Shown: positions 22,814-34,100, counted from the first letter of the stretch. The stretch is 64,000 nucleotides of DNA from Streptococcus mitis (GCF_009496155.1 NZ_WIJP01000009.1:46474-110473), one strand, 5' to 3'. The notes: generated from the sequence alone by a model not told the origin. Made by a program: numbers and translations.

Positions 22814-24480
22814 CCTTCTCTCCTTTCTTTGTAAAATGCCGTTAAAGCAAGTGGATCCACATCGAGTTTCTTAGCCAAGTTGAAGATTGAAGTTTCTTTT
22901 AGGTTGGCTTTTACTAGCAGCTCAGGATTGCTCAACAGACTAGCTGGATCAGTATCGGCAATCAATTCCCCATCTACCATGACAAGGGCCCTGTCTGAAT
23001 AATCCAGCATCAATTGCATATCATGCGTAATCATGACAATGGTATGCCCTTGTTGATGCAGTTCTTCGAGAAATTCCATAATCTCAGTATAGTTCTTCTG
23101 GTCTTGACCTGCAGTCGGTTCATCTAGGAGGATAATTTCAGCTCCTAAAACCAAGATTGATGCAATAGTCACACGCTTTTTCTGCCCAAATGACAGGGCA
23201 GAAATGGGCCAATTACGGAATTCATAAAGACCACAGATTTTCAAAGTTTCATAGACTCTCGTTTCAATTTCCTTCTCATCCACACCTCGCAAACGAAGTC
23301 CCAGAGCCACCTCATCAAAAATCATATTGGTTGAAATCATTTGATTAGGATTTTGTAGTACATAGCCTACTCGTTCCGCCCGCTCTGCAACAGAATCTCC
23401 TTTGATATCCTGTCCTTCCCAAAGATAGCGACCTTCCGTCTGGATAAAGCTACTTAAAGCCTTGGCTAGAGTTGACTTCCCTGCTCCATTTTTTCCGACA
23501 ATAGCAATTTTTTCACCCTTTTTAATATCTAAATGTAGGGATTTTAAAATAGGTCTATCATCATAAGAAAAAGACACATCATCTAGTCTAAAAAGTGACT
23601 GCAAATCTGGTGTCTCTTTTACCAATTCAGTCTGCAACTGAACCTGACCTTTTGAGATAGACAAGCTATTCAGATCTGCTAATTGTTCTTCCTTAACTAA
23701 ATCCACACCCAATTGACGGAGAGTGGTTAGATAAAGGGGTTCTCGAATTCCATTTTGTGTCAACAGGTCAGTCGCCAATAACTGATCAGGACTCCCATTA
23801 AAGAGGATACGGCCATCGTTTATCAAGACAATTCGATCCACAGGCCGATGCAGAACATCCTCCAAACGGTGCTCGATAATCAGAGTCGTCGTTCCCTCCT
23901 CCTTGTGAATCTGATCAATCAATTCGATAATATCCTGACCTGACTTGGGATCCAGATTTGCGAGTGGCTCATCAAACAAGAGAATCGGACTCTCATCAAT
24001 CAAGACACCAGCTAGACTAACCCGCTGCTTTTGTCCACCTGATAAATCCTGAGGACGCTGAGCTAGTAAATCAAGAAGATCCAGCTTTTCAGCCCATTTA
24101 TGAACACGACCTTTCATCTCATCTAAGGCTGTCACATCATTTTCTAGAGCAAAAGCCAAGTCCTCTGCCACGGACAATCCAATAAACTGCCCATCTGTAT
24201 CCTGCAAAACTGTACTGACCAGATGAGATTTATCGTAGATGCTCATATCAAAGGCTGCTTGGCCCTTGATCAAAAATTCTCCAGACGGCTGCCCCTTGTA
24301 AATATTGGGAATAATCCCATTCAAACATTGACCCAAGGTAGACTTACCTGACCCAGATGGCCCAACAATTAAGACTTTCTCTCCCTTATAAATGGTCAAG
24401 TCCACCCCTTGCAAGGTCGGTTCTTGTTGCGTTTCATACTGGAAAGAGAAATCCTTCCACTCAATTATAGCTTCTTTCAT
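22798..24480 (-). CDS. ECF transporter ATPase, two fused domains
   Basis: A 560-residue protein with two complete ABC ATPase domains. The first has Walker [10 protein letters not shown] (residues 40-48), LSGGQKQR and [12 protein letters not shown]; the second has GKNGAGKST (about 320), LSFGQKKR and [11 protein letters not shown]. The fusion replaces the usual EcfA/EcfA' pair and is typical of the UPF0397-linked importer of streptococci. Follows the S component after about 170 bases. Confidence 0.92.
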   Translation of the reverse strand: MKEAIIEWKDFSFQYETQQEPTLQGVDLTIYKGEKVLIVGPSGSGKSTLGQCLNGIIPNIYKGQPSGEFLIKGQAAFDMSIYDKSHLVSTVLQDTDGQFIGLSVAEDLAFALENDVTALDEMKGRVHKWAEKLDLLDLLAQRPQDLSGGQKQRVSLAGVLIDESPILLFDEPLANLDPKSGQDIIELIDQIHKEEGTTTLIIEHRLEDVLHRPVDRIVLINDGRILFNGSPDQLLATDLLTQNGIREPLYLTTLRQLGVDLVKEEQLADLNSLSISKGQVQLQTELVKETPDLQSLFRLDDVSFSYDDRPILKSLHLDIKKGEKIAIVGKNGAGKSTLAKALSSFIQTEGRYLWEGQDIKGDSVAERAERVGYVLQNPNQMISTNMIFDEVALGLRLRGVDEKEIETRVYETLKICGLYEFRNWPISALSFGQKKRVTIASILVLGAEIILLDEPTAGQDQKNYTEIMEFLEELHQQGHTIVMITHDMQLMLDYSDRALVMVDGELIADTDPASLLSNPELLVKANLKETSIFNLAKKLDVDPLALTAFYKERREGCKLN

Positions 24481-24647
24481 CTTACTCTCTTCATTCGCTT
24501 CTTAGACTTCTATTTTATCATAAATCAAGCCCTTCTTGCAGTCTCTTCTCTTAAAATCTTAGCGCCAAAAAGATTCCTATCCTAGCTTGCTTACCCTACT
24601 AGACTATAAACAGCAAAAAGACTGGTTCCCCAGCCTTTTCCCTTATA

Positions 24648-25193
24648 TTAATCCTTTTTCAAACTTCCTGAACGAGTCTGTGTACGTGAATAAGCTAGCA
24701 AGAGAAGGGTTCCTGCGATAGCTATAGTTACCGCGTTAGCAATACCTGCAACAATACCTTGAGCAAATACTTTTTCTGCCGCTTCTTGATATATCACAAC
24801 ATCTCCAAGTGGTGCCAAGACACCCCAAACAAGAGCATTTGCAAGTAGTTGAATGAGGTTAAAAATGACAATATCCTTCCATTCAAAAACACCATTGCTC
24901 ACGCGAACGTACTTTCTAAATAGTCCCACAGCTAGACCAAAGAGCCCACTAGCGATAATCCAAGTCCACCACAGACCGTAACCAGCAAGAGAGTCCTTGA
25001 TTGCATGCCCAATTAAACCAACAAGTAGTCCCACTAGAGGACCAAAAATGATAGACAAGAGGCTCTGTACCGCATACTGAAGCTGGATACTTGTATTTGG
25101 AACAGGGGTCGGAATGCTGATCATCCCGATAACAACAAAGAGCGCAGCTCCAACACCGATAGCAACAACTTGTTTAATTGATTGATTTTTCAT
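24648..25193 (-). CDS. UPF0397-family ECF transporter S component
   Basis: A 181-residue protein with five to six membrane segments ([40 protein letters not shown]) typical of the UPF0397 group of ECF substrate-binding subunits. The group is sometimes labelled riboflavin transporter, but the neighbouring SAM hydrolase gene and absence of an FMN switch suggest another substrate, perhaps a purine/methionine-related compound or cobalamin-like vitamin. It lies 15 bases after the SAM hydrolase gene in one operon. Confidence 0.85.
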   Translation of the reverse strand: MKNQSIKQVVAIGVGAALFVVIGMISIPTPVPNTSIQLQYAVQSLLSIIFGPLVGLLVGLIGHAIKDSLAGYGLWWTWIIASGLFGLAVGLFRKYVRVSNGVFEWKDIVIFNLIQLLANALVWGVLAPLGDVVIYQEAAEKVFAQGIVAGIANAVTIAIAGTLLLLAYSRTQTRSGSLKKD

Positions 25194-25208
25194 CTATATT
25201 CTCCTATT

Positions 25209-26057
25209 TTATGATTCTATTTTCTTTATTTCAATGGTCCAAGATGAACCGACACCCACATTATAAGCCTTGGCAAAAGAACCTTGATTGATAGCCAGAC
25301 CTAAACGATAGAGAGAGTTGATGTAAAGGATTGGTTGCCCAATTCTCACATCGGCAAATGATTTGCCATAGACAACCTGATTTTGATAGACCAGCATATC
25401 AGCGTGATAGATAGTCACTTCAAAACGGTCACCAAATTCTGGTTCTAGCTTGTAAAATTCTTCCCGTGTGATAGAGGTCCAAAGCGAACCGAAACGCACA
25501 TCCAGAATATCAATGGCTCCCTTCACCAAATGGTCTTCAATGATAGTCTCTACGACTGGAAGCTCCACAATCTGATCTACACTAAGTTCTGGTCCCACTT
25601 CCTCAAAAGTAATGTGACCACTGGCCAGTTTAGCACCAGTATAGGCATAAACATCACGGCCGTGGAAAGTATAAGAATGCTCTGTATTTTGACGTCTATT
25701 GGCTACTTCAGAAATTTCACGAATAGCTACAATGCCAACGTGTTTCTTGATAAAGGAAAGGGTCCCATTGTCTGGTGTGACAATGTATTGATTTTTTGTA
25801 GTCTTAGCAACCACACTCTTACGTTTCGAGCCGACACCTGGATCGACCACCGATACAAAAGTCGTTCCCTCAGGCCAGTAATCCACCGTCTGAAAGAGAC
25901 GATAGCTCCCCTCAAAAATATTATAAGGCGTGATATCGTGCGTCAAGTGATGAATTTTTAAGGTTGGAGATTCTTCTAAAGCCACTCCAATCATAGCCGA
26001 TACCGCACCATCAACCAGACCAAAGTCTGATTGTAATACCAGTAAATTATTATTCAT
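25209..26057 (-). CDS. SAM hydrolase (SAM hydroxide adenosyltransferase family)
   Basis: A 282-residue DUF62 protein related to chlorinase/fluorinase. Signatures LQSDFGLVDGAVSAMIGVAL, VSVVDPGVGS, DNGTLSFI and TFHGRDVYAY are those of SAM hydroxide adenosyltransferases, which split S-adenosylmethionine with water to adenosine and methionine. The start at 26057 (MNNNLLV) is supported by AAGGAG; the longer frame has no such site. First gene of the operon with the ECF importer. Confidence 0.88.
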   Translation of the reverse strand: MNNNLLVLQSDFGLVDGAVSAMIGVALEESPTLKIHHLTHDITPYNIFEGSYRLFQTVDYWPEGTTFVSVVDPGVGSKRKSVVAKTTKNQYIVTPDNGTLSFIKKHVGIVAIREISEVANRRQNTEHSYTFHGRDVYAYTGAKLASGHITFEEVGPELSVDQIVELPVVETIIEDHLVKGAIDILDVRFGSLWTSITREEFYKLEPEFGDRFEVTIYHADMLVYQNQVVYGKSFADVRIGQPILYINSLYRLGLAINQGSFAKAYNVGVGSSWTIEIKKIES

Positions 26058-26121
26058 TTTATCTCCTTGTATACCCTTTATCATACCATATTTCAGAGAA
26101 AGGTGCTAATAGCTATTTTAA

Positions 26122-26198
26122 TTGCTTAGGGTATAGTTTTACCTTATAGCAAATTTCCTACTAAAAGCTCTTGTTATTAGCTAGTAGGTGCATTTTTT
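26122..26198 (+). promoter_or_regulatory. Promoter plus terminator-like hairpin upstream of trkA
   Basis: TTGCTT (26122-26127), 17 bases, TATAGC (26145-26150), then the stem CCTACTA...TAGTAGG (26157-26163 with 26182-26188) and a run of six T at 26193-26198. This could be an attenuator ahead of trkAH or a very short transcript. A separate -10-like TATGAT at 26211 may drive trkA. Confidence 0.4.
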
Positions 26199-26245
26199 CT
26201 TGAAAAAGGGTATGATAGTTACATCATGAAAAAGTAGGTTTTAAT

Positions 26246-27595
26246 ATGAAAATTATCCTTGTCGGAGGGGGAAAAGTTGGTTTTGCCCTCTGTCGCTCCT
26301 TGGTTGCAGAAAAGCATGATGTTTTGCTAATTGAACAAGACGAAGCCGTCCTCAATCATATTGTCAATCGCTTTGATATCATGGGCATCCTTGGCAACGG
26401 AGCTGATTTCACCATTCTTGAGCAAGCAAGTGTCCAGGATTGTGATATCTTTATCGCCCTGACCGAGTACGATGAAGTGAATATGATTGCAGCCGTTCTC
26501 GCTAAGAAAATGGGAGCTAAAGAAACCATTGTTCGGGTGCGGAACCCTGAATACTCTAACTCTTATTTCAAAGAAAAGAATATTCTCGGTTTTTCCCTTA
26601 TCGTTAACCCTGAACTCTTGGCTGCCCGCGCTATTGCTAATATCATCGACTTTCCCAACGCCCTATCTGTCGAACGTTTCTTTGGTGGAAGAGTCAGCCT
26701 CATGGAATTTGTCGTCAAGTCCACTAGTGGTCTTTGCCAAATGCCCATTTCTGATTTTCGTAAAAAATTCGGTAATGTCATTGTCTGTGCTATAGAAAGA
26801 GATCATCAAATTATCATCCCAAGTGGTGACATGACCATACAGGATAAAGATAGGATCTTTGTCACTGGTAACCGTGTTGATATGATGCTCTTCCATAATT
26901 ATTTCAAATCTCGTGCCGTGAAGAGCCTTCTCATCGTCGGGGCTGGGAGAATTGCCTATTATCTACTTGGTATTCTCAAAGACAGTCGTATCGATACAAA
27001 AGTCATTGAAATCAATCCTGAAATCGCCAGCTTCTTTAGCGAGAAATTCCCAAATCTCTACATCGTTCAAGGAGATGGGACCGCAAAAGATATCCTACTG
27101 GAAGAAAGTGCTCAAAATTATGATGCCGTTGCGACTCTAACAGGAGTCGATGAGGAAAATCTGATTACTTCTATGTTCCTTGACAGCGTAGGTGTGCAGA
27201 AAAACATCACCAAGGTCAATCGTACCAGTCTCCTCGAGATTATCAATGCGCCTGATTTTTCAAGTATCATCACACCTAAAAGCATTGCTGTAGACACGAT
27301 TATGCACTTTATTCGTGGTCGAGTGAATGCCCAGTATTCAGATCTTCAGGCCATGCACCATCTAGCAAATGGTCAAATCGAAACCCTGCAATTCCATATC
27401 AAGGAAGCCAATAAAATGACTGCCAAACCTCTTTCTCAACTGAAATTGAAAAAAGGGGTTCTTATTGCAGCCATCATTCGAAAAGGCAAGACTATTTTCC
27501 CTACTGGAGAGGAGAGGCTGGAAGTCGGAGACAAGCTCCTAGTAACAACCTTGTTGCCAAACATCACCAAGATTTATGACTTGATCGCGAGGTAA
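26246..27595 (+). CDS. trkA: Trk potassium uptake regulatory subunit TrkA
   Basis: A 449-residue cytoplasmic gating ring protein with two tandem RCK units. Each has a Rossmann NAD-binding domain (GGGKVGFALC at 6-15 and GAGRIAYYLL at about 232) and a TrkA-C domain (VEFVVKSTSG-like segment and the final TAKPLSQLKLKKGVLIAAII). It controls TrkH, encoded 3 bases downstream. Binding of nucleotides such as NADH or c-di-AMP is known for the family; nothing in the sequence picks one. Confidence 0.93.
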   Translation: MKIILVGGGKVGFALCRSLVAEKHDVLLIEQDEAVLNHIVNRFDIMGILGNGADFTILEQASVQDCDIFIALTEYDEVNMIAAVLAKKMGAKETIVRVRNPEYSNSYFKEKNILGFSLIVNPELLAARAIANIIDFPNALSVERFFGGRVSLMEFVVKSTSGLCQMPISDFRKKFGNVIVCAIERDHQIIIPSGDMTIQDKDRIFVTGNRVDMMLFHNYFKSRAVKSLLIVGAGRIAYYLLGILKDSRIDTKVIEINPEIASFFSEKFPNLYIVQGDGTAKDILLEESAQNYDAVATLTGVDEENLITSMFLDSVGVQKNITKVNRTSLLEIINAPDFSSIITPKSIAVDTIMHFIRGRVNAQYSDLQAMHHLANGQIETLQFHIKEANKMTAKPLSQLKLKKGVLIAAIIRKGKTIFPTGEERLEVGDKLLVTTLLPNITKIYDLIAR

Positions 27596-27598
27596 GAA

Positions 27599-29038
27599 AT
27601 GAATAAAAGTATGATTCGTTACCTCCTTTCAAAGTTACTTTTGATTGAAGCTGTTCTCCTCTTGGTTCCTGTAGCTGTAGCTGTCTATTACCACGAATCG
27701 AGCCAAGTCTTTACAGCCCTCTTTACAACGATTGGACTTCTCCTATTACTAGGCGGTTCAGGAATTTTACAAAAGCCAAAAAATCAACGGATTTATGCCA
27801 AGGAGGGAGTCTTGATTGTTTCCCTCTGTTGGATCCTTTGGTCTTTCTTTGGTGGTCTCCCCTTCGTCTTTGCTGACCAAATTCCCAGCGTTATCGATGC
27901 CTTTTTTGAGATTAGTTCCGGCTTTACAACTACTGGTGCAACTATTCTGAACGACGTTTCTGTCCTCAGCCGTTCCCTCCTCTTCTGGCGAAGTTTTACC
28001 CACTTGATTGGAGGGATGGGGGTTCTTGTTTTTGCACTTGCTATTATGGACAATGCCAAGAATAGCCACCTAGAGGTAATGAAGGCTGAGGTTCCTGGTC
28101 CTGTTTTTGGTAAAGTAGTGTCCAAACTCAAAAACACTGCTCAGATTCTCTATCTCCTTTATCTAGCTCTCTTCTCCCTCTTTGTCATCATCTATTATCT
28201 AGCCGGCATGCCCCTATTTGATAGTTTTGTTATCGCTATGGGGACCGCGGGAACTGGGGGATTTACCGTCTATAACGATGGGATTGCCCACTATGGCAGT
28301 TCACTGATTACCTATCTAGTTAGTATCGGGGTTTTGGTTTTTGGGGTAAATTTCAATCTCTACTACTACCTCATGCTCCGTCGCGTCAAAGCCTTCTTTG
28401 GAGATGAAGAGCTTAGGGCTTACTTGGTCATCGTACTACTTTCTACAGGCTTGATTAGCCTCAATACCCTCTATCTCTATCCAGGATTTTCCAAGAGCTT
28501 TGAAATGGCCTTCTTCCAAGTTTCCAATATCATTACAACGACTGGTTTTGGTTACGGAGATATTACCAACTGGCCCCTCTTCTCCCAGTTTATCCTTCTC
28601 TTCCTCATGGGAATCGGTGGTTCTGCTGGTTCAACCGCAGGTGGACTCAAGGTTATTCGAGGCCTTATCCTTTCGAAAATTGCCAAAAATCAAATTTTGT
28701 CAATTCTATCTCCCCACCGTGTTTTGACCCTCCATGTTAATCAAACGGTGATTGACAAAGATACCCAGCATAAGATTCTCAAGTACTTTGTCATCTATTC
28801 TATGATTTTGCTAGCACTTATCTTTATTGTCAGCCTAGATAGCAATGATTTCCTGGTCGTTACCAGTGCTGTCTTTAGCTGCTTCAATAATATCGGGCCT
28901 ATCCTAGGAACCACTTCTAGTTTCTCAATCTTTAGTCCCATCTCAAAAATTCTCCTCTCCTTTGCAATGATTGCAGGCCGCTTGGAGATTTACCCAATCC
29001 TACTTCTCTTTATGAAGAGAACTTGGTCTAAGAGATAA
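27599..29038 (+). CDS. trkH: Trk potassium uptake channel TrkH
   Basis: A 479-residue membrane protein with four pore-loop repeats; selectivity-filter-like segments FTTTGAT, GTAGTGGFT, ITTTGFGYGD and NNIGPILG are visible. It imports K+ when gated by TrkA. It begins 3 bases after trkA. A RUP repeat begins two bases after its stop codon. Confidence 0.93.
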   Translation: MNKSMIRYLLSKLLLIEAVLLLVPVAVAVYYHESSQVFTALFTTIGLLLLLGGSGILQKPKNQRIYAKEGVLIVSLCWILWSFFGGLPFVFADQIPSVIDAFFEISSGFTTTGATILNDVSVLSRSLLFWRSFTHLIGGMGVLVFALAIMDNAKNSHLEVMKAEVPGPVFGKVVSKLKNTAQILYLLYLALFSLFVIIYYLAGMPLFDSFVIAMGTAGTGGFTVYNDGIAHYGSSLITYLVSIGVLVFGVNFNLYYYLMLRRVKAFFGDEELRAYLVIVLLSTGLISLNTLYLYPGFSKSFEMAFFQVSNIITTTGFGYGDITNWPLFSQFILLFLMGIGGSAGSTAGGLKVIRGLILSKIAKNQILSILSPHRVLTLHVNQTVIDKDTQHKILKYFVIYSMILLALIFIVSLDSNDFLVVTSAVFSCFNNIGPILGTTSSFSIFSPISKILLSFAMIAGRLEIYPILLLFMKRTWSKR

Positions 29039-29040
29039 AA

Positions 29041-29146
29041 TATAGTAGATTGAAATAAGATTTGAACAAATCAATTAGAAAAGTTAAATTAATTTCTAAA
29101 AATGTTTTAGCAGCTGTAGTGTACTATTTTGGTTTCAATCCACTAT
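29041..29146. repeat. RUP repeat (copy 2)
   Basis: TATAGTAGATTGAAATAAGA to GGTTTCAATCCACTAT, 106 bases with inverted ends; internal sequence matches the copy at 12602-12707. It sits between the trkH stop and the trkH terminator. Confidence 0.85.
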
Positions 29147-29149
29147 ATA

Positions 29150-29187
29150 ACCACACCTTGTTTCCTTACAAAGTGTGGTGTTTTTAT
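29150..29187 (+). terminator. trkAH terminator
   Basis: Stem ACCACACCTTG with CAAAGTGTGGT followed by GTTTTTATTT, located after the RUP repeat. Confidence 0.7.
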
Positions 29188-29258
29188 TTCAGACTACTTC
29201 CTCAACCAACTCTTTTTAAACAAAGTGAGACACTTCAGAAAATGACTTAAAATATTTA

Positions 29259-29372
29259 ATACTCAATGAAAATCAAAGAGCAAACTAGGAAGCTAGCCAC
29301 AGGTTGCTCAAAGCACCGCTTTGAGGTTGCATATAAAGCTGACGTGATTTGAAGAGATTTTCGAAGAGTATA
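29259..29372 (-). repeat. BOX element 1
   Basis: From ACTCAATGAAAATCAAAGAG (boxC end) to GATTTTCGAAGAGTAT (boxA end), with a boxB-like hairpin CTCAAAGCACCGCTTTGAG in the middle. BOX elements are non-autonomous repeats of pneumococcus and relatives. Orientation boxA to boxC is on the minus strand. Confidence 0.88.
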
Positions 29373-29378
29373 AGAACC

Positions 29379-29408
29379 CAAAAACCCTCAGTCGACTGAC
29401 CGAGGGTT
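29379..29408 (-). terminator. pflB terminator
   Basis: Stem AACCCTC/GAGGGTT (29383-29389 with 29402-29408) followed by a T run on the minus strand. Confidence 0.8.
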
Positions 29409-29434
29409 ACTTATTTCATTATTCAAGAACTTGA

Positions 29435-31759
29435 TTAGCTCAATGCATCCAAGGCATCATCCATTGAAAGAACTTCGTGGAAGACACGTTGTGTCAATTC
29501 AGTTTTTTGTTCTGGAGTGAGGTATTTAGTGTTTACACAGTATCCAGAGATACGTACGATAACGTCTTCTCCTGACATGATCTTTTCGTAAACATCGTTC
29601 AAGTCCATAACGTTCAAGTTAACGTGTTGTCCACCGTTTTCGAAGTAACCATCAAGGATTGTTACCAAGTTATCAACTTGTTCGTCACGAGTCTTACCAA
29701 GAGCGCGAGGTGAAACTTGAGTAGTCAATGAGATACCATCAGCTGCATAACTAAAGTCAAGGCTAGAAAGTGAGTTCAAGTTTTGCAACCATCCACCTTT
29801 AGCTTTATTAGATGGGTTAGCACCTGGTGAGAAGAATTCAAGTTTAGACAAGTTTACAGAACCATCTTCGTTGAGGTATACACCTTTGTGGACTGGTGAG
29901 TTACCAGTTTGTTTAGAATAAGCAACGTTAGATGTGATTGTCAAAAGTGATACTGTAGCTTCAGCGTCTTTGTAAAGCTTGTGGCTACGTAGACGAGTTG
30001 TATAAGCTTCAATCAACCATTCTGCCAATTCGTTTGAACGAGGGTCATCTTCACCCCAACGTGGGTATTCACCGATTGTTTCGTAATCGTAGATGTAGCC
30101 ATTTTCGTCACGGATTGGTTTAACTGTAGCGTATTTGATAGCTGACAATGTATCAACTGTATTGGCAAATCCACAGATACCAAATCCCATGTTCGCACGT
30201 TGTTTAGTTGGCAAGAAGGCCATTTGAACAGCTTCATAGTTGTACTTATCAGTCATGTAGTGGATGATATTCAAAGCATCTACATAAGTGTCAGTCAACC
30301 AGTCAAGAGATTTCTCAAAGTTAGCTTTAACTGATTCAAATTCAAGAACTTCGTCACGAATTGGTTCGATGTCAAATACTTTGTAGTCTTTGTGAACATC
30401 GTCGTAACCACCGTTCAAACCAGTAAGAAGAGCTTTCAATACGTTTACACGAGCACCGAAGTACTGGATGTTGTGGCGTTGTTCTTCATTTTCTGGGTCA
30501 AGTGGAGACACACAGCATGAAATACAGCTCATTTCACCATATCCGTCTTTAGCCATTGTTGTTACACCTTCGTATTGGATAGAAGAGTGTTTGTGGCTCA
30601 TGTGCATACAGTAGCGACGGAAGTTGTATGGCAATTTGTCAGTCCAAAGAACTGTCAAGTTTGGTTCTGGAGAGTTACCGATATTGTCAAGAGTGTTCAA
30701 GAAACGGTAGTCCATCTTAGTAACACGATGACGACCGTCGTTACCCATACCAGCCATAGAAGTTGTGATGAAAGTTGGGTCACCTGAGTACAATTGGTCA
30801 TAAGCTTTTGTACGAGCAAATTTAACTGTACGAAGTTTCATAACGAAATCATCAACAAATTCTTGGATTTCTGATTCAGTAAATGTACCACGAGCAAGGT
30901 CACGTTCTGCAAAGATGTCCAATACGATTGGCACACGTCCTAGAGATGTAGCAGCACCGTTGATAACACGGCAGACAGACATGAAGGCGATGTTAACCCA
31001 TTGGATCGCTTCTTTAACGTTCATCGCTGGTTTGCGAACATCCACTCCGTAAAGGTCACCCAAGCGAACAACTTGTTGCAATGCTTGGTATTGAAGGTTG
31101 ATTTCTTCACGAAGACGGATTGTTTCTTCATCGATTTCTTCGATTGCGTTCCAGTCGTTTACTTTTTCTTGCATCAAGTAGTCTGCACCGTAAAGAGCAA
31201 GACGTGCGTAAACACCGATGATACGTCCACGTGAGTATGCATCTGGAAGACCAGTTACAGTGTGAGCGTGACGAGCGCGACGGATGTTTGAAGTGTAAGC
31301 ACGGAAGATACCGTCGTTAACTGTTGTTACGTACTTAGTAAAGATTTCGTGAACAGCTGGGTCTGGTTCGTATCCATTTTCTTTCAAAGTAGTTTCAGCC
31401 ATACGGATACCACCTTTTGGCATGAAGTTCAATTTGAAGAGTTCATCGTTTTGGATACCATAGATAACTTCGTTTTCTTTATCGATAAATCCTGCTGGAA
31501 TATCAGCGATAGATGTTGGACGAGTGTCCATTGGGAAACGAGTTTCTTCGTAGTGAGCCTTAGTTTCTTCTACAATTTTTTTGATGTGAAGTGAACGTTC
31601 TGTTGGTCCTGCAAGGAAGCTTTCGTCTCCATCGTAAGGTGTGTAGTTAGCTTGTACGAAGCGTGATACACTTGCTTTTTCTTTCCAATCTACACCTTTG
31701 AAGCCTTCCCAAGCTTTGTCAAAAATATCTTGTGCTTCAACAACTGTTTTAACAACCAT
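29435..31759 (-). CDS. pflB: Formate C-acetyltransferase (pyruvate formate-lyase)
   Basis: A 774-residue glycyl-radical enzyme that turns pyruvate and CoA into acetyl-CoA and formate in anaerobic mixed-acid fermentation. The adjacent catalytic cysteines are in [15 protein letters not shown] and the radical glycine, about residue 739, in VRISGYCVN. The start at 31759 ([10 protein letters not shown]) has GAGG upstream and gives the usual length; an upstream in-frame Met is less likely. The activating enzyme is not in the window. Monocistronic with its own terminator. Confidence 0.96.
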   Translation of the reverse strand: MVVKTVVEAQDIFDKAWEGFKGVDWKEKASVSRFVQANYTPYDGDESFLAGPTERSLHIKKIVEETKAHYEETRFPMDTRPTSIADIPAGFIDKENEVIYGIQNDELFKLNFMPKGGIRMAETTLKENGYEPDPAVHEIFTKYVTTVNDGIFRAYTSNIRRARHAHTVTGLPDAYSRGRIIGVYARLALYGADYLMQEKVNDWNAIEEIDEETIRLREEINLQYQALQQVVRLGDLYGVDVRKPAMNVKEAIQWVNIAFMSVCRVINGAATSLGRVPIVLDIFAERDLARGTFTESEIQEFVDDFVMKLRTVKFARTKAYDQLYSGDPTFITTSMAGMGNDGRHRVTKMDYRFLNTLDNIGNSPEPNLTVLWTDKLPYNFRRYCMHMSHKHSSIQYEGVTTMAKDGYGEMSCISCCVSPLDPENEEQRHNIQYFGARVNVLKALLTGLNGGYDDVHKDYKVFDIEPIRDEVLEFESVKANFEKSLDWLTDTYVDALNIIHYMTDKYNYEAVQMAFLPTKQRANMGFGICGFANTVDTLSAIKYATVKPIRDENGYIYDYETIGEYPRWGEDDPRSNELAEWLIEAYTTRLRSHKLYKDAEATVSLLTITSNVAYSKQTGNSPVHKGVYLNEDGSVNLSKLEFFSPGANPSNKAKGGWLQNLNSLSSLDFSYAADGISLTTQVSPRALGKTRDEQVDNLVTILDGYFENGGQHVNLNVMDLNDVYEKIMSGEDVIVRISGYCVNTKYLTPEQKTELTQRVFHEVLSMDDALDALS

Positions 31760-31784
31760 GTTAATGTCCTCTGTTTTCTTTCTA

Positions 31785-31844
31785 GTAACAGTCATCTGTT
31801 ACATTTATGAAACCAGTATACCATACAGTAACCGATTTCAACAA
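31785..31844 (-). promoter_or_regulatory. pflB promoter with an 18-base palindrome
   Basis: Minus strand TTGTTG (31844-31839), 18 bases, TATACT (31820-31815). The perfect palindrome GTAACAGTCATCTGTTAC-type dyad (GTAACA/TGTTAC, 31785-31802) lies just downstream of the expected start in the leader, a candidate operator or hairpin. Confidence 0.55.
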
Positions 31845-31996
31845 GCAAAAATTCCTTATTTTTACACTTTCTTTTCTAACACAGACTGTATTCTATACCA
31901 AACTGTATTATATTTTTGAAAAAATAAAATCCTTTTTTCTTTTTTTCAGAAAAAAGGGTATAATAAAAGAAAATAAGCAGTAAAAAGGTGCTAGGC

Positions 31997-33058
31997 ATGT
32001 TGATTTTCCCCTTATTAAATGATTTGTCAAGAAAAATCATCCATATTGACATGGATGCCTTTTTTGCTGCGGTGGAAATCAGAGATAATCCTAAACTCAA
32101 AGGAAAACCTGTCATTATCGGAAGCGACCCTCGGCAAACAGGTGGGCGGGGAGTCGTTTCTACCTGTAGCTATGAAGCACGAGCTTTTGGTGTTCATTCT
32201 GCCATGAGTTCCAAGGAAGCTTATGAACGCTGTCCCCAGGCCGTCTTTATCTCAGGAAATTATGAAAAATACAAAACTGTGGGCCTCCAGATCCGAGCTA
32301 TCTTTAAGCGCTATACAGATTTGATTGAGCCTATGAGTATTGACGAAGCCTATTTGGATGTGACAGAAAATAAACTCGGTATCAAGTCAGCAGTCAAAAT
32401 CGCTCGCCTCATTCAAGAGGATATCTGGCAGGAACTTCATTTAACTGCTTCTGCTGGCGTTTCTTACAACAAATTCTTAGCTAAAATGGCTAGCGATTAT
32501 CAAAAACCACATGGTTTGACAGTGATTCTACCTGATCAAGCTGAGGATTTTCTCAAACAAATGGATATTGCTAAGTTTCATGGAGTAGGAAAAAAGACGG
32601 TGGAACGACTTCATCAAATGGGTGTTTTTACTGGCGCTGATTTGTTTGAAGTACCTGAAGTGACCCTAATAGACCGCTTTGGCAGACTGGGCTATGATCT
32701 GTATCGAAAGGCTCGTGGTATCCACAACTCCCCCGTCAAATCCAACCGCATCCGTAAATCAATCGGCAAGGAAAAAACCTATGGGAAAATTCTCCGTGCC
32801 GAGGAAGACATCAAAAAAGAGCTGACTCTTCTATCAGAAAGAGTCGCTCTCAATCTACATCAACAAGAAAAAGCTGGAAAAATTGTCATTTTGAAAATCC
32901 GCTACGAGGACTTTTCAACTCTTACTAAACGAAAAAGTCTGGCCAAAAAAACACAGGATGCTAGTCAGATAAGCCAAATAGCCCTACAACTCTATGAAGA
33001 ATTAAGCGATAAAGAAAGAGGTGTCCGCCTGTTGGGGATTACCGTGACTGGATTTTAA
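31997..33058 (+). CDS. dinB: DNA polymerase IV
   Basis: A 353-residue Y-family translesion polymerase. Catalytic motifs [12 protein letters not shown] (about 18-29) and MSIDEAYLD carry the metal-binding acidic residues; helix-hairpin-helix [12 protein letters not shown] and the little-finger domain follow. The start at 31997 (MLIFPLLND) has AAGGTG upstream. No C-terminal clamp-binding peptide was sought. The stop codon TAA directly borders a BOX element. Confidence 0.94.
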   Translation: MLIFPLLNDLSRKIIHIDMDAFFAAVEIRDNPKLKGKPVIIGSDPRQTGGRGVVSTCSYEARAFGVHSAMSSKEAYERCPQAVFISGNYEKYKTVGLQIRAIFKRYTDLIEPMSIDEAYLDVTENKLGIKSAVKIARLIQEDIWQELHLTASAGVSYNKFLAKMASDYQKPHGLTVILPDQAEDFLKQMDIAKFHGVGKKTVERLHQMGVFTGADLFEVPEVTLIDRFGRLGYDLYRKARGIHNSPVKSNRIRKSIGKEKTYGKILRAEEDIKKELTLLSERVALNLHQQEKAGKIVILKIRYEDFSTLTKRKSLAKKTQDASQISQIALQLYEELSDKERGVRLLGITVTGF

Positions 33059-33160
33059 AACTCAATGAAAATCAAAGAGCAAACTAGGAAGCTAGCCGCA
33101 ACACTGTTTTGAGGTTGCAGATAGAGCTGACGCGGTTTGAAGAGATTTTCGAAGAGTATA
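33058..33160 (-). repeat. BOX element 2
   Basis: From ACTCAATGAAAATCAAAGAG to GATTTTCGAAGAGTATA, with a shortened centre (AACACTGTTTTGAGGTTGC). It begins at the last base of the dinB stop codon. Confidence 0.88.
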
Positions 33161-33161
33161 A

Positions 33162-33190
33162 AACCTTGAAGAGTTGCCCCTTCAAGGTTT
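33162..33190. terminator. Bidirectional terminator between dinB and uppP
   Basis: Stem AACCTTGAAG/CTTCAAGGTT with A and T runs on either side, shared by the convergent genes. Confidence 0.8.
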
Positions 33191-33193
33191 TTC

Positions 33194-34039
33194 TTATACA
33201 AATAAACGAACAAAGCTATAAAGTAGCAAGATACTACCAAGCACGATACGGTATTTACCAAAAAGGGTAAAGTCGTGTTTTTTCACATAGCTTGTCAAGA
33301 AACGAATAGCGACCATGCTGACTGCGAAAGCGACTCCCATGGCAACCAAGAGCAAGAACAATTGCCCAAAGTTCAAGAGTTGTCCTGCTTTTACAAATTT
33401 GAAAATCTTTAAGGCGCTAGCCCCAAACATAACAGGAATTCCAAGATAGAAGGTAAATTCTGTCACAACAGAACGACTGGTTCCATTCAATAAACCGCCG
33501 ACAATCGTTGCCCCAGAACGACTGGTTCCTGGTAAAAGGGCAAGAACTTGGAAGAGTCCGATATAGAAAGCTGTCGTATAAGGAAGCTTGTCCAACTCTG
33601 TTACACTTGGCTCGATAGCACGCGCTTTATTGCGTTTTTCCAAATAAATAAAGGCAATCCCATAGATAATCAACATGAGAGCAACAGAAACCATGTTATG
33701 GAAGTGGGTATCAAACCAATCATCAAACTTAAATACGGCAAGTAAAGGCAAAGTTGCAATCAAGACCTTCAACCATAGTCTCCAAGTCTTACGAACTTCC
33801 TGCTTGTCCTTAGTGGGTTTGAAAGGATTGAGCTTATTAAAGTAAATAACCATGACCGCCAAAATCGCACCAAGCTGAATTACGACATTAAACATGGAGA
33901 TAAAGGCTTCGTTTTGATTTTGGTATTGGATAAATTCCTCTGCTAGAATCAAATGACCTGTACTGGAAATCGGCAACCATTCCGTAATTCCTTCAACAAT
34001 CCCGAAGAAGATAGATTTTAAAATTTCAATAAGATACAT
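33194..34039 (-). CDS. uppP: Undecaprenyl-diphosphate phosphatase
   Basis: A 281-residue polytopic membrane protein of the BacA/UppP family, which recycles the lipid carrier of peptidoglycan synthesis and gives bacitracin tolerance. The two conserved motifs [20 protein letters not shown] (residues 13-32) and [11 protein letters not shown] (about 167) are intact. Convergent with dinB, separated by a shared terminator. Confidence 0.95.
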   Translation of the reverse strand: MYLIEILKSIFFGIVEGITEWLPISSTGHLILAEEFIQYQNQNEAFISMFNVVIQLGAILAVMVIYFNKLNPFKPTKDKQEVRKTWRLWLKVLIATLPLLAVFKFDDWFDTHFHNMVSVALMLIIYGIAFIYLEKRNKARAIEPSVTELDKLPYTTAFYIGLFQVLALLPGTSRSGATIVGGLLNGTSRSVVTEFTFYLGIPVMFGASALKIFKFVKAGQLLNFGQLFLLLVAMGVAFAVSMVAIRFLTSYVKKHDFTLFGKYRIVLGSILLLYSFVRLFV

Positions 34040-34100
34040 AGATTACTCCTTTTTTCTATCTTCCATTATAGCATACTTTTTCAGTCTATGGCACTTCTCT

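Noticed and set aside
29062..29250. A 62-codon frame after trkH
   Set aside because: It is created by the RUP repeat and the trkH terminator.
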